This document shows positions 6,828-13,829 of a DNA stretch of 16,092 nucleotides, piece by piece; positions within the stretch are counted from its first letter, which is position 1; each line of letters begins with the position of its first letter. A model generated the notes under the pieces. The model was not told the origin of the DNA, searched no databases, and was given only the letters and a program-made list of their open reading frames with translations. Source of the stretch: Prochloron sp. SP5CPC1 (lineage in GTDB: Bacteria > Cyanobacteriota > Cyanobacteriia > Cyanobacteriales > Prochloraceae); contig JACONB010000006.1 of the NCBI GenBank assembly GCA_014323965.1, positions 1 through 16,092 of the forward strand, read 5' to 3'. The translations under genes were made by a program, and so were the position numbers.

Positions 6828-7706
6828 ATGAAAGGCGATCAAGTACTGCTAATTACACCTTTCACCAATACAGGCGACATTGATGAAAAATCATTGGCAA
6901 ATCATATTGAATTTGTCCTCGGTAGTGGTGCACATGGAGTGATCGGGTTGGGATCAACAGGTGAGTTCTTCGTGATGGAACCTAAAGAACGGGTTGAAGT
7001 CATGCGCTCGATCTCTCAATGTGTTGATGGTCGAGTACCCGTCACCTTTGGCGTAGGAGATAGCTCCACACGTACCGCTATCGAGTTAGCTAAAAATGCC
7101 GAAGAATTAGGTGCCAACTGTGTAATGCTACAAGCACCTTACTACTTTCAACATTCCACTCAAGCAATACTAACGCACTTCTTAATGGTAGCTCGATCCA
7201 TCAGTATTCCAGTCATGGTCTATGATGGTGGCGGAGGAACTGAGATTTCTATCGAGCAATTAGAGTACCTGAATCGTCAAGAAGCAAATATAAATTGTGT
7301 AAAAACTATCATTCCAAATCCAACAAAAATAGGCGCAGCCGTATCATCTCTGCCAGATATGAGAATATTTTGCGGGGATGAATATACGCTAATGTTGGCG
7401 CTTCATCATGGTGCCGTTGGCAGTAGCATTGGTGCGGGAAATATCCAACCCGACGTAACATCTGGTATTCACAATAGTTTTGAGGAAGGCAACCTTGAAG
7501 AGGCTCGTCGTCTATATAACGAGAAACTTTTGCCTGCGACAGCCATCGTTGCAACAAGTAAATCAGAATATATTCGTTGCTTCAAGGAAGTATTGGCAGC
7601 TAAGGGTATCATCAAGTCTCCTTTTACCCGAGAACCTCTATTGCCACTCGATCCAATTCGACGAGAAGAGCTGATGTCTGTCATGAAGGATCTAGGAGTT
7701 TTATGA
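6828..7706 (+). CDS. DapA/NanA-family aldolase or lyase, non-canonical
   Basis: A 292-residue class I pyruvate-type aldolase of the dihydrodipicolinate synthase/N-acetylneuraminate lyase family, of normal length. Visible landmarks are the pyruvate-carboxylate loop GSTGE (42-46), the PYY segment (104-106), the proton-relay tyrosine Y132, and the Schiff-base lysine K159 in NCVKTI. In DHDPS an arginine six residues after Y132 (E. coli R138 equivalent is position 137 here) binds the aspartate-semialdehyde carboxylate; this protein has a glycine run, YDGGGG, and Gly at 137. That makes authentic lysine-pathway DHDPS unlikely. GAGG at 6813-6816 serves as ribosome binding site. The ATGA overlap at 7703-7706 couples it to the aminotransferase, suggesting the keto product is transaminated next. 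Confidence 0.86.
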   Translation: MKGDQVLLITPFTNTGDIDEKSLANHIEFVLGSGAHGVIGLGSTGEFFVMEPKERVEVMRSISQCVDGRVPVTFGVGDSSTRTAIELAKNAEELGANCVMLQAPYYFQHSTQAILTHFLMVARSISIPVMVYDGGGGTEISIEQLEYLNRQEANINCVKTIIPNPTKIGAAVSSLPDMRIFCGDEYTLMLALHHGAVGSSIGAGNIQPDVTSGIHNSFEEGNLEEARRLYNEKLLPATAIVATSKSEYIRCFKEVLAAKGIIKSPFTREPLLPLDPIRREELMSVMKDLGVL

Positions 7707-8908
7707 ATCCTCGTCTTGCTAGCTTGCCAACCTACTTGTGGGGAAAGTATCTTCAATTAGTATTCAGCAAGGTTCATGTCGATCTTTCTCCAATCTCTTT
7801 ACACATAGGAGAACCGAAGCACGCTCCACCAAAAGTCATCAGACAAGCATTGGTGGATTCGTTGTCGGGTCTTAGGCATTATACGAATGTAAAAGGAAGC
7901 CAGGAGTTAAGGGAAGCAATAGCATCATGGCTACAACAACGATTTAAGCTTGCTCATGTCAACCCAGATCGGCAGGTTCTTCCTGTCAATGGTACCCGTG
8001 AGGCTCTTTTTGGTATTGCGCAATGTGTTGTTGATTCCAGGCAACCCAACCCCAAGGTATTGATACCCAACCCTTTTTATGAAGCTTACCTTTGTGGTGC
8101 TATTCTCGCTGGTGGCTCACCTGTTTATACTAATTGTCTAGAGGCAACAGACTTCTTACCCGACTTCTCTTCAGTCTCCAAACAAGACTGGCAAGATTGT
8201 CAGTTACTCTATATTTGCTCGCCCAGTAACCCATGCGGCACTATCATTCCTAGAGAAAGCATGGAAATGCTGATTCGCTATGCAGAACGGTACGACTTCA
8301 TTATTGCATCAGATGAATGTTATTCTGAAATTTACGGTAATGAAGATACTCCTCCCACTGGATTACTAGAAGCAGCTTGGGCAATGGGGCTAGAAGATTT
8401 TAAACGTTGTATTGTGTTTCACAGTCTATCAAAGCGTTCAAATGTTCCGGGATTACGCTCTGGTTTTGTGGCCGGTGATGCGGAAATAATTCAAAAATTT
8501 GAGAAATACCGCTCATATCAGGGTTACACTATGCCGAGTTACATACAGGCAGCTAGTACTATCGCATGGAAAGATGAAAAGCATGTTGTAAAAAACAGAC
8601 AATTATATAGGGAGAAATTTGCAGTAATGAAGGATATCTTGTCGCCAACGTTACCTGTACATATTCCACCGGCGTCTTTTTATCTTTGGTTAAAGACTCC
8701 AATACCTGATGTTGACTTTACACGTCAGCTCTATCTTCAAAAACATGTTATGGTTATACCTGGAAGTTACTTGGCTTACCGAAGCGAAGGAATTAATCCG
8801 GGGGAAGGGTTTATACGTCTTGCTTTAGTGCCAGAATTGCAGCAATGTGTGGAAGCTGCTTACAGAATTAAAAACTTTATAGAAACAGGACTTACGCAAC
8901 GGCACTAA
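7703..8908 (+). CDS. class I/II aminotransferase, DapC-like
   Basis: A 401-residue fold-type-I PLP aminotransferase. The opening MNPRL followed by ISLHIGEPKHAPP (31-43) and QVLPVNGTREALF (91-103) resembles N-succinyl-diaminopimelate transaminase (DapC) of beta-proteobacteria. Cofactor residues are N176 (SPSNPCG), D204 and Y207 (SDECY), and the Schiff-base lysine K244 (HSLSKRSNVPG); an arginine in GFIRLAL near 372 should bind the substrate carboxylate. Cyanobacteria generally make lysine through DapL, so a DapC-like enzyme coupled to a divergent DapA-like one points to a separate pathway with a related 2-oxo-6-carbon or acidic substrate. The last eight codons, including the stop, lie inside the MITE-like element at 8886-8976. 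Confidence 0.87.
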   Translation: MNPRLASLPTYLWGKYLQLVFSKVHVDLSPISLHIGEPKHAPPKVIRQALVDSLSGLRHYTNVKGSQELREAIASWLQQRFKLAHVNPDRQVLPVNGTREALFGIAQCVVDSRQPNPKVLIPNPFYEAYLCGAILAGGSPVYTNCLEATDFLPDFSSVSKQDWQDCQLLYICSPSNPCGTIIPRESMEMLIRYAERYDFIIASDECYSEIYGNEDTPPTGLLEAAWAMGLEDFKRCIVFHSLSKRSNVPGLRSGFVAGDAEIIQKFEKYRSYQGYTMPSYIQAASTIAWKDEKHVVKNRQLYREKFAVMKDILSPTLPVHIPPASFYLWLKTPIPDVDFTRQLYLQKHVMVIPGSYLAYRSEGINPGEGFIRLALVPELQQCVEAAYRIKNFIETGLTQRH

Positions 8909-8976
8909 TTATAGGGGCAATATCTCGAATACTTACCAAGCTATACACCATATATAGTGGTACTGCGTAAGTCCTG
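8886..8976. mobile_element. 91-bp MITE-like element overlapping the aminotransferase 3' end
   Basis: Perfect 13-bp terminal inverted repeats, CAGGACTTACGCA (8886-8898) and TGCGTAAGTCCTG (8964-8976), enclose 65 AT-rich bases. Both ends are flanked by the same pentamer AGAAA (8881-8885 and 8977-8981), which looks like a target-site duplication. It has no coding capacity, so it would need a transposase in trans. It supplies the final codons and stop codon of the upstream gene and could also fold as a transcript-end hairpin. Confidence 0.7.
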
Positions 8977-9088
8977 AGAAAAAAACTACAGTCAGGCACT
9001 CACTCATTGATGTAAATCGGTAAGTTCGCTTTAGCTAGATTTGTTAGCTATTACGTTCGACACGTCTTTACTACTGAAACAAAAAAAT

Positions 9089-9598
9089 ATGACGGATAAG
9101 CTATCAGCTATAGAATTGAAAAATTGTTTGTCAACTGTCAAGTTGCTAGCAATGGACGCAGATGGTATTCTGACCGATGGGGGTATTTATTACACCGATG
9201 ATGGGAAACAGATTAAGCGATTTAACGTCAAGGACGGTCAGGGATTAAAACTTGTTGGTAACTGTGGCATAAATTTGGCAATCATCAGCGCCAGTAATTC
9301 TCCTGCTATCCTTCACCGAGCCGAAAGTTTAGGTATTGCGAATGTATTTGTGGGTGTTGAGGACAAGCTGGAAGTTTTAAAGGAGCTTTGTCAAACTCTA
9401 AATATAACGTTTTCAGAAGTGGCTTATGTCGGTGACGACATAAATGACTTGACTATTATGAAAAGAGTTCGTTGCCCCTTAACGGTGGCTGATGCAATTT
9501 ATGAAGTAAAAGAAACCGCAGTTTATGTCACCCAAAAGCAAGGTGGGCAGGGAGCTATCAGAGAGATCTGTGATTTACTTATTGGATCTTGTTCTTGA
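9089..9598 (+). CDS. KdsC-like HAD-family phosphatase
   Basis: A 169-residue cap-less (C0) HAD phosphatase of the type that removes phosphate from KDO 8-phosphate or N-acylneuraminate 9-phosphate; the family acts as a cytoplasmic tetramer. Motif I is DADGILTDG with nucleophile D23 and acid/base D25, motif II is IISAS with S67, the lysine is K93 (EDK), and motif IV is GDDINDL with D116, D117 and D120. The C-terminal GGQGAIREICDLL (152-164) is the signature tail of KdsC. I chose the ATG at 9089 over a TTG at 9041 because the protein then begins where KdsC proteins usually do. The ribosome binding site is weak. Its neighbour, the DAHP synthase-like enzyme, could make the phosphorylated sugar acid it would hydrolyse; that link is inference. 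Confidence 0.87.
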   Translation: MTDKLSAIELKNCLSTVKLLAMDADGILTDGGIYYTDDGKQIKRFNVKDGQGLKLVGNCGINLAIISASNSPAILHRAESLGIANVFVGVEDKLEVLKELCQTLNITFSEVAYVGDDINDLTIMKRVRCPLTVADAIYEVKETAVYVTQKQGGQGAIREICDLLIGSCS

Positions 9599-9822
9599 CT
9601 TTCTTATACCGAGCGTATGTGAGCTTGCACATTACAAGAAAGCTGAAACCCTTGCTACACATAAATCTATTTTGCTCATCCTCATATACTTTCGATATTA
9701 GGATTTCGTACCACCTTTAAACGTTTTTTTGTTAAGGTTATGATTGCGAAAGAGTGTTTTTTACACTAACCAGAATAGCCAGAGATTGGTAGTAATTTAA
9801 GCAAAAGGAAAAGGAAAAGTCA

Positions 9823-10851
9823 ATGACTCAGAAGAATCGGGTAGAGAATGTTGAACTTTTAGATGTCAGTTTACGAGATGGCGGGTATCGCAACCAATTT
9901 GGATTTTCTTGCTCCAACTCGGTCGAGACTGTAGAAATGCTAGTGTCAGCAGGTCTGCGAAATATTGAGATTGGCTACCGTAATGGGTATGAAGGGGGAG
10001 TAACAGCCAGATGCGATGACGATTATATTATCAAGCTAAATGAACGAGTGCCTAACTGTCGCCTTTGTGTTATGGTACATCCGGATAAGGTAACCGAATC
10101 GGACATGAGAGCCTTGCGTCGCTTAGGGATTGGTTTGGTTCGAGTAGCTTTCCCGCCCAAGTATCGTTGGAAAAATAATTTAAAAATATTACAGCAAGCC
10201 TTTGATGCAGTAAATATTTGTCGTCAAGCCGATTTGTTGGTGAGTGCAAATCTTGTTCAAGCTAGCTATTTGCAGGAAAAAGAGATGCTGGATTTAGCCC
10301 ATCAAGCTGAAAAATCAGGGGCTAATTTCGTTTATGTAGCAGATTCTAATGGTAACTTCTTACCTAATGACGTAGTTGGACGCATATCTCTGCTAAAAGA
10401 GAACCTTTCAGCCAAGATTGGATTTCATCCTCATAATAATTTGTCCCTTGCTTTATCAAATGCCATTGCTGCCATTGACAGTGGTGTTGATATTATTGAT
10501 TCTTCTATTCGAGGATATGGTCGTGCTGCTGGTAATTTGAGTACTGAGGTTTTTGTCGCTTATCTAAAGCGCAGTCGCATCCAGAATAGCTACAACTTAG
10601 TGAAGTTGCTCGAACTAGCTGAATTTTGGGACAAGGAGATGGCTTGTGACCGGATGTCCCTTACACCTCAAGATATACTTTTTGGAGCAGTGAACTTTTC
10701 TTCGCCTGAGTTTTGTCGCGACTTAAATGATATTTCAGCATCCGAATGTATCTCTTGGTATGAACTTGCCTATGAGCTAGGTAAGCTAGAGCCGGAAAGT
10801 CCAGAACGCTTATCTATACTAAAGGTAGCAAGTCAGATAAGGCAAAGGTAA
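9823..10851 (+). CDS. HMGL-like / DmpG-like aldolase
   Basis: A 342-residue TIM-barrel protein of the HMG-CoA lyase-like superfamily, closest in layout to 4-hydroxy-2-oxovalerate aldolases and to the aldolase-domain proteins seen in surface polysaccharide loci. It carries LLDVSLRDGGY (12-22) with R18-D19 at the metal and substrate site, the metal-binding H202-x-H204 in GFHPHNN, and a GYGRAAGNLSTE loop (231-242). The catalytic histidine of DmpG, three residues after the metal aspartate, is Y22 here, so activity may differ. A purine-rich AAGGAAAAG at 9811-9819 precedes the start. No aldehyde dehydrogenase partner is next to it, unlike meta-cleavage operons, so catabolism is unlikely. Confidence 0.85.
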   Translation: MTQKNRVENVELLDVSLRDGGYRNQFGFSCSNSVETVEMLVSAGLRNIEIGYRNGYEGGVTARCDDDYIIKLNERVPNCRLCVMVHPDKVTESDMRALRRLGIGLVRVAFPPKYRWKNNLKILQQAFDAVNICRQADLLVSANLVQASYLQEKEMLDLAHQAEKSGANFVYVADSNGNFLPNDVVGRISLLKENLSAKIGFHPHNNLSLALSNAIAAIDSGVDIIDSSIRGYGRAAGNLSTEVFVAYLKRSRIQNSYNLVKLLELAEFWDKEMACDRMSLTPQDILFGAVNFSSPEFCRDLNDISASECISWYELAYELGKLEPESPERLSILKVASQIRQR

Positions 10852-10864
10852 ATTGCTCTATCAT

Positions 10865-10901
10865 CGTCACTCCATTCATAACTGTAATGATTGAAGTGAC
10901 G
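10865..10901. promoter_or_regulatory. hairpin between aldolase and flippase genes
   Basis: CGTCACTCCATTCAT (10865-10879) pairs with ATGATTGAAGTGACG (10887-10901) at 13 of 15 positions with a 7-base loop. A short ATTTTTG follows at about 10906. It may act as a weak terminator or attenuator that lowers flippase expression, or protect the upstream transcript. The stem is seen directly; the role is inference. Confidence 0.4.
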
Positions 10902-10972
10902 CTGATATTTTTGATGAAGTCCACACCTACAAAAGGAGAGAATCGAAGTGATAGATAAATGTGCAACCTATC

Positions 10973-10977
10973 AGGAG
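10973..10977 (+). promoter_or_regulatory. ribosome binding site choosing the flippase start
   Basis: AGGAG lies 11 bases before the ATG at 10989. The earlier in-frame ATG at 10959 has its nearest GGAG about 20 bases upstream (10935-10938), too far for normal initiation, so I prefer 10989. Confidence 0.45.
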
Positions 10978-10988
10978 TTAAGCAAAGA

Positions 10989-12344
10989 ATGTCCCTAACT
11001 TCTCTTAGTGAAACTGAAAGCGGCGTTGGGCTCGATATACTAGCAAGGAATACGAGGACTATTCTCTTCATACAGGTCGCTGGACTTACACTGACTTATA
11101 TAGCGCAAATTTTTTTGGCGCGATGGATGGGCAAAGTGGAGTATGGAGTTTATGAATTCATAACTTCTTGGTCTTTGGTTCTAGCCATCCCTGCTGGATT
11201 AGGATTGCCTCGGGCAGTGTTGCGCTTCATTTCAGAATATCGTGTTCGACAAGAGTGGGGAGAGTTACAGGGTTTGCTCTTGAGTAGCTGGCAATTTACG
11301 CTCGGAGTAGGTCTGCTGCTCTGCTTGGGTGCGACGCAAGTTATCTCTTTTCTAAACCTGCATAGCAACTTTGCGTACAGACCCATTCTGCTAGTAGCAG
11401 TTTGGTTAGTTCCTCTACAAGCATTGATTCAATTACAAGAAGATATGGCTCGAGGGGTAGAGGATATCCCTTTAGCCTATGCTCCTTCAAAGGTGCTCTG
11501 GCCAATCCTTATGTTAGGGAGCGTTTTTTTTGTGTTCCACCAGACTCACAGTCTGACCAGTCTTCTTGCTACCAAAATGGCGATTCTGACATTGACCGCC
11601 GCGATCGCTTTTCAGATTGTATGCCTCTGGATTAAATTTGATAGAGAGATTGGCAAAGTACGGTCTGTTTACAAACCAATTCAATGGATGTCAGTAGCAA
11701 TCCCTCTACTACTGGATCGGACTTTCGAGGTCTTTTTGACACAGATAGACATTCTGATGGTTGGGTCACTACTTAGTTCTGGAGATGCTGGTATTTACAG
11801 TACAGCAGCAAAAACAGCTGTATGGACTAGTTTTATCTTACAGAGTCTGAATTTCGTGGCTGCACCTACTTATGCCGTCTTGCATACCAAGAACAATCAT
11901 AGAGAACTACAAAAAGTAGTGAGTAGCGTCACATTATGGATTTTTGTACCTTCTATCGTAATAGCCACTAGTTTAGCTATCTTCGCTAAGCCTCTCCTTA
12001 GCCTTTTTGGTTCGGGATTTCTGGAAGCTCATTGGTCGCTAAAGGTGCTGCTTATCGGATACTTAGTGGATAACATGTGTGGATCTGTCAGCAACCTAAT
12101 TGTTATGACTGGTCATCAGAATAAATCCGCCTTAGTTTCCACTTTCTGTGCTATTTTAAATTTTGCTTTGAATCTGCTCCTGATTCCTCACTTTGGAATT
12201 GTTGGTGCTGCTATTGCCACAACCTCGACTATGATAATTTGGAACATCTGGCTATCCATCTTACTGATAAAACACGTCAACATTAATCCAACAATCTTTT
12301 ACTCTTTAGGCATTGGTCAAGATTCTGAATTACATGCAGACTAA
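10989..12344 (+). CDS. Wzx-type oligosaccharide flippase (MOP superfamily)
   Basis: An approximately 451-residue polytopic inner-membrane protein with about 12 to 14 hydrophobic segments. The family flips lipid-linked oligosaccharides to the periplasm in Wzy-dependent polysaccharide assembly. Typical signs are the N-terminal VAGLTLTYIAQIFLARWMG helix and EYGVYEF segment, the central FEVFLTQIDILMVGSLLSSGDAGIY region, and the late IPHFGIVGAAIATTS helix. Length fits the family. An alternative start at 10959 would add ten residues. It is the last plus-strand gene of the locus. Its presence is the main reason to think the upstream enzymes feed a surface glycan; an unrelated neighbour or a MATE-like exporter of a small product is the alternative. 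One HIP1 octamer lies inside the gene at 11601. Confidence 0.85.
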   Translation: MSLTSLSETESGVGLDILARNTRTILFIQVAGLTLTYIAQIFLARWMGKVEYGVYEFITSWSLVLAIPAGLGLPRAVLRFISEYRVRQEWGELQGLLLSSWQFTLGVGLLLCLGATQVISFLNLHSNFAYRPILLVAVWLVPLQALIQLQEDMARGVEDIPLAYAPSKVLWPILMLGSVFFVFHQTHSLTSLLATKMAILTLTAAIAFQIVCLWIKFDREIGKVRSVYKPIQWMSVAIPLLLDRTFEVFLTQIDILMVGSLLSSGDAGIYSTAAKTAVWTSFILQSLNFVAAPTYAVLHTKNNHRELQKVVSSVTLWIFVPSIVIATSLAIFAKPLLSLFGSGFLEAHWSLKVLLIGYLVDNMCGSVSNLIVMTGHQNKSALVSTFCAILNFALNLLLIPHFGIVGAAIATTSTMIIWNIWLSILLIKHVNINPTIFYSLGIGQDSELHAD

Positions 12345-12831
12345 GAGGCTGTTTTAAAAGTGAAAAAGGGAGTAATATTGGCTATGTATATTGGTTCCGA
12401 AAATTAGTTTTCAATTGCTGCAATTTGGTTGTGACAGGAGTCCTATGCCCAAAGATGTTTAATTTTGTTACAGCATTCAATATTTTTGTGAAAAACGCTA
12501 TAATCACTGTTAGTAGGCTCTCAATAACATGAGTCTATCACTTTCATCAAGCTGAGTTTATCGCGGTATGCAGATCGGTTAAGCGCAAACAACGCTAGTT
12601 GTGTGGAGCGCCCCCACACAACTAACTGTACTTAACGTGCTTGCCGCTGTATATTTCGGACAGGTCTATAGATTCAGGCTATCCACGACCAATCGAAGGA
12701 AACAGGGGAAGTTTTACCGATTAGACGTTGAAAGGTAGACTTATCCGAGTTGCGATACATACCATAACCTGACTTTTCACGGAATGTGGAAAAAGAGCGA
12801 TCGCTCCTTGGAAACTGTAAGGGTGTGATCG
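12345..12831. other. 487-bp spacer after the flippase
   Basis: No convincing coding sequence. It contains the 11-bp-stem hairpin at 12596-12624 and a HIP1 octamer at 12797-12804 embedded in a larger GAGCGATCGCTC palindrome. No clear intrinsic terminator directly follows the flippase stop. A short minus-strand frame at 12674-12868 looks like chance. Confidence 0.5.
12596..12624. repeat. perfect 11-bp-stem hairpin
   Basis: TAGTTGTGTGG (12596-12606) and CCACACAACTA (12614-12624) are exact complements with a 7-base loop. An outer pair, GTTAAG (near 12579) and CTTAAC (near 12631), adds a second level of symmetry. No T-tract follows on either strand, so it is not a simple terminator. It could be a protein-binding site, a mobile-element remnant or an RNA structure. 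Confidence 0.5.
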
Positions 12832-13032
12832 CTAGTCTTCGGGAGGATGCCAACCTGCTATCACCCAATAACTCCGAACTATTAAAGCGTCTGGATCGTC
12901 ACACTCGTTGTAAAACTGTGACTGTAGCCCAACAATAGTTGGTGTTTTGCCAACAATAAATATGCCATTTTCACTCCATCGAAAATGCTCAGACCAAACT
13001 TGAGTGCGTGGGTTAAAAAGTGTGATCGCCAC
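12832..13032 (-). pseudogene. C-terminal remnant of an HNH endonuclease
   Basis: The minus-strand frame ending at TAG 12832-12834 encodes LFNPRTQVWSEHF, a GKTPT segment and a final WVIAGWHPPED. These match, from memory, the conserved C-terminus of cyanobacterial HNH endonucleases of about 160-170 residues. Only about 63 codons remain. The HNH catalytic half is missing upstream, where the sequence changes to a CGATCACAC stretch and then the GTTGGGTT palindrome at 13041. The surviving frame is intact, so the truncation is either recent or constrained by chance. Confidence 0.65.
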
Positions 13033-13040
13033 TCTTGTAG

Positions 13041-13066
13041 GTTGGGTTTCGTTGCCTCAACCCAAC
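13041..13066. repeat. GTTGGGTT/AACCCAAC palindromic repeat
   Basis: GTTGGGTT (13041-13048) and AACCCAAC (13059-13066) flank a 10-base loop. This palindrome is widely dispersed in cyanobacterial spacers. It lies just where the HNH remnant loses its N-terminal half, so it may mark the breakpoint. A further GTTGGGTTTC occurs near 13099. Confidence 0.6.
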
Positions 13067-13273
13067 ATCATCTCTCCCTTGCAGTTATCTTGAGAGAGTT
13101 GGGTTTCTTGGACTTTGGACAAAAAAAGATGTTTTTGCCGATGACAAGTCAAAAATTGGCTCCGGATGTTCAAGATTTTTTGAAGTGGAGGAGGCAACTC
13201 TATAATGCCCTTGGTTAGAGGCATTCCTCTTCAAATCTCCAAGCTTCTTCAGTGCGGTCGCTAATTTTGTAAT

Positions 13274-13361
13274 GTCGTGACACAGCTAAAATGGTTCAAA
13301 CCTTTGAATTTGGATGGAAAGCTGTCTCATTTCTATTGCACAGTTTTAGTCGTGTCACGCC
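13274..13361. mobile_element. 88-bp element with imperfect terminal inverted repeats (possible MITE)
   Basis: GTCGTGACACAGCTAAAA (13274-13291) is complementary to TTTTAGTCGTGTCACGCC (13344-13361) at most positions. The intervening bases include a TTCAAACCTTTGAA palindrome (13295-13308). I see no obvious target-site duplication and no coding capacity. It may be an old non-autonomous element or a large hairpin. It ends beside the stop codon of the short reading frame at 13363-13470. Confidence 0.4.
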
Positions 13362-13362
13362 A

Positions 13363-13470
13363 CTACGGAATATACATTTCCAATGATGCCCCAGCCAGAA
13401 AAATTAACTCATCAATAATATCGCTCGCTTCTTGATAGAGTAGCCGAGTTAAGAAACAGCGATCAGCCAT
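13363..13470 (-). CDS. short 35-residue protein downstream of the toxin gene, unknown
   Basis: An ATG at 13470 opens a 35-codon frame (start MADRCFLTRLLYQEASD, end ASLEMYIP) that stops at 13363-13365. It begins 10 bases after the stop of the DUF5615 gene, so it could be a third gene of the toxin-antitoxin operon. Its first 30 bases recur, with a single mismatch, at 15003-15032 ahead of a Uma2 gene, where they read GDRCFLTQLLY in the same frame. I do not recognise the peptide. It may be a real small protein or the shared remnant of a lost gene. Confidence 0.35.
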   Translation of the reverse strand: MADRCFLTRLLYQEASDIIDELIFLAGASLEMYIP

Positions 13471-13480
13471 CAACAATCTA

Positions 13481-13829
13481 TTACTCACTCCAAGCACTAA
13501 GAAACTCTACTTGATTGAGCATGTCCTCTGGGGATTTAGCAGCGATTATCCTTAAAATGCGGCGCATTTGTTCACCGATTGAATAACTTTGCTGTCCTAA
13601 AATAATGCCTGGGTGGGATTTTCCTTGTTCCAGCCAAGTCCTATGCAACTGATAAAAATCTCTGACATTAAAACTGTAAATCACGCGATTATTCTCGAAT
13701 GCCCATTGCAATTGCTCTTCATCAGATCGAGATAGCATTCCCACATCCGCAGAAGTAATAACATCCACGCCACGAAGGTACAGAGCCCCTGCAAAATCCC
13801 TCGTCCAAATATAAGCGAATTACACTCAT
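13481..13829 (-). pseudogene. DUF5615 PIN-like toxin, disrupted by a frameshift
   Basis: The intact family start MSVIRLYLDE is encoded from the ATG at 13829, but that frame is lost within the GGG run at 13798-13800. The expected continuation, GALYLRGVDVITSADVGMLSRSD and on to SAWSE, runs in another frame to the stop at 13481. Removing one G would give LYLDEDFAGALYLRGVDV, which fits the family. The PIN-like acidic residues are thus split between frames. The ATG overlaps the antitoxin stop (ATGA). The product is probably not made unless translation slips or internal initiation occurs at the GTG at 13768. A sequencing error in the homopolymer is possible. Confidence 0.72.

Noticed and set aside
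7703..8908. Calling the DapA-like and DapC-like pair a housekeeping lysine operon
   Set aside because: The key DHDPS arginine is missing, cyanobacteria normally use DapL, and the context is biosynthetic or glycan-type.
8886..8976. Reading the inverted repeat only as an intrinsic terminator
   Set aside because: The arms are 65 bases apart, no T-tract follows, and the AGAAA direct repeats fit an insertion better.
10948..10998. A 16-codon GTG-started leader reading frame with a good GGAG, overlapping the flippase start
   Set aside because: No run of regulatory codons and no recognisable attenuator layout; likely chance. It remains a minor possibility together with the hairpin at 10865-10901.
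12578..12640. Integron attC-like site: GTTAAGC and ACTTAAC around a hairpin
   Set aside because: The two core-like boxes are in the wrong order on both strands (GTTRRRY first, RYYYAAC last), and no integron integrase is nearby.
12674..12868. 64-codon minus-strand frame in the spacer after the flippase
   Set aside because: Composition is Ser/Arg-rich, it crosses a HIP1 palindrome and the HNH remnant end, and it resembles no family I know.
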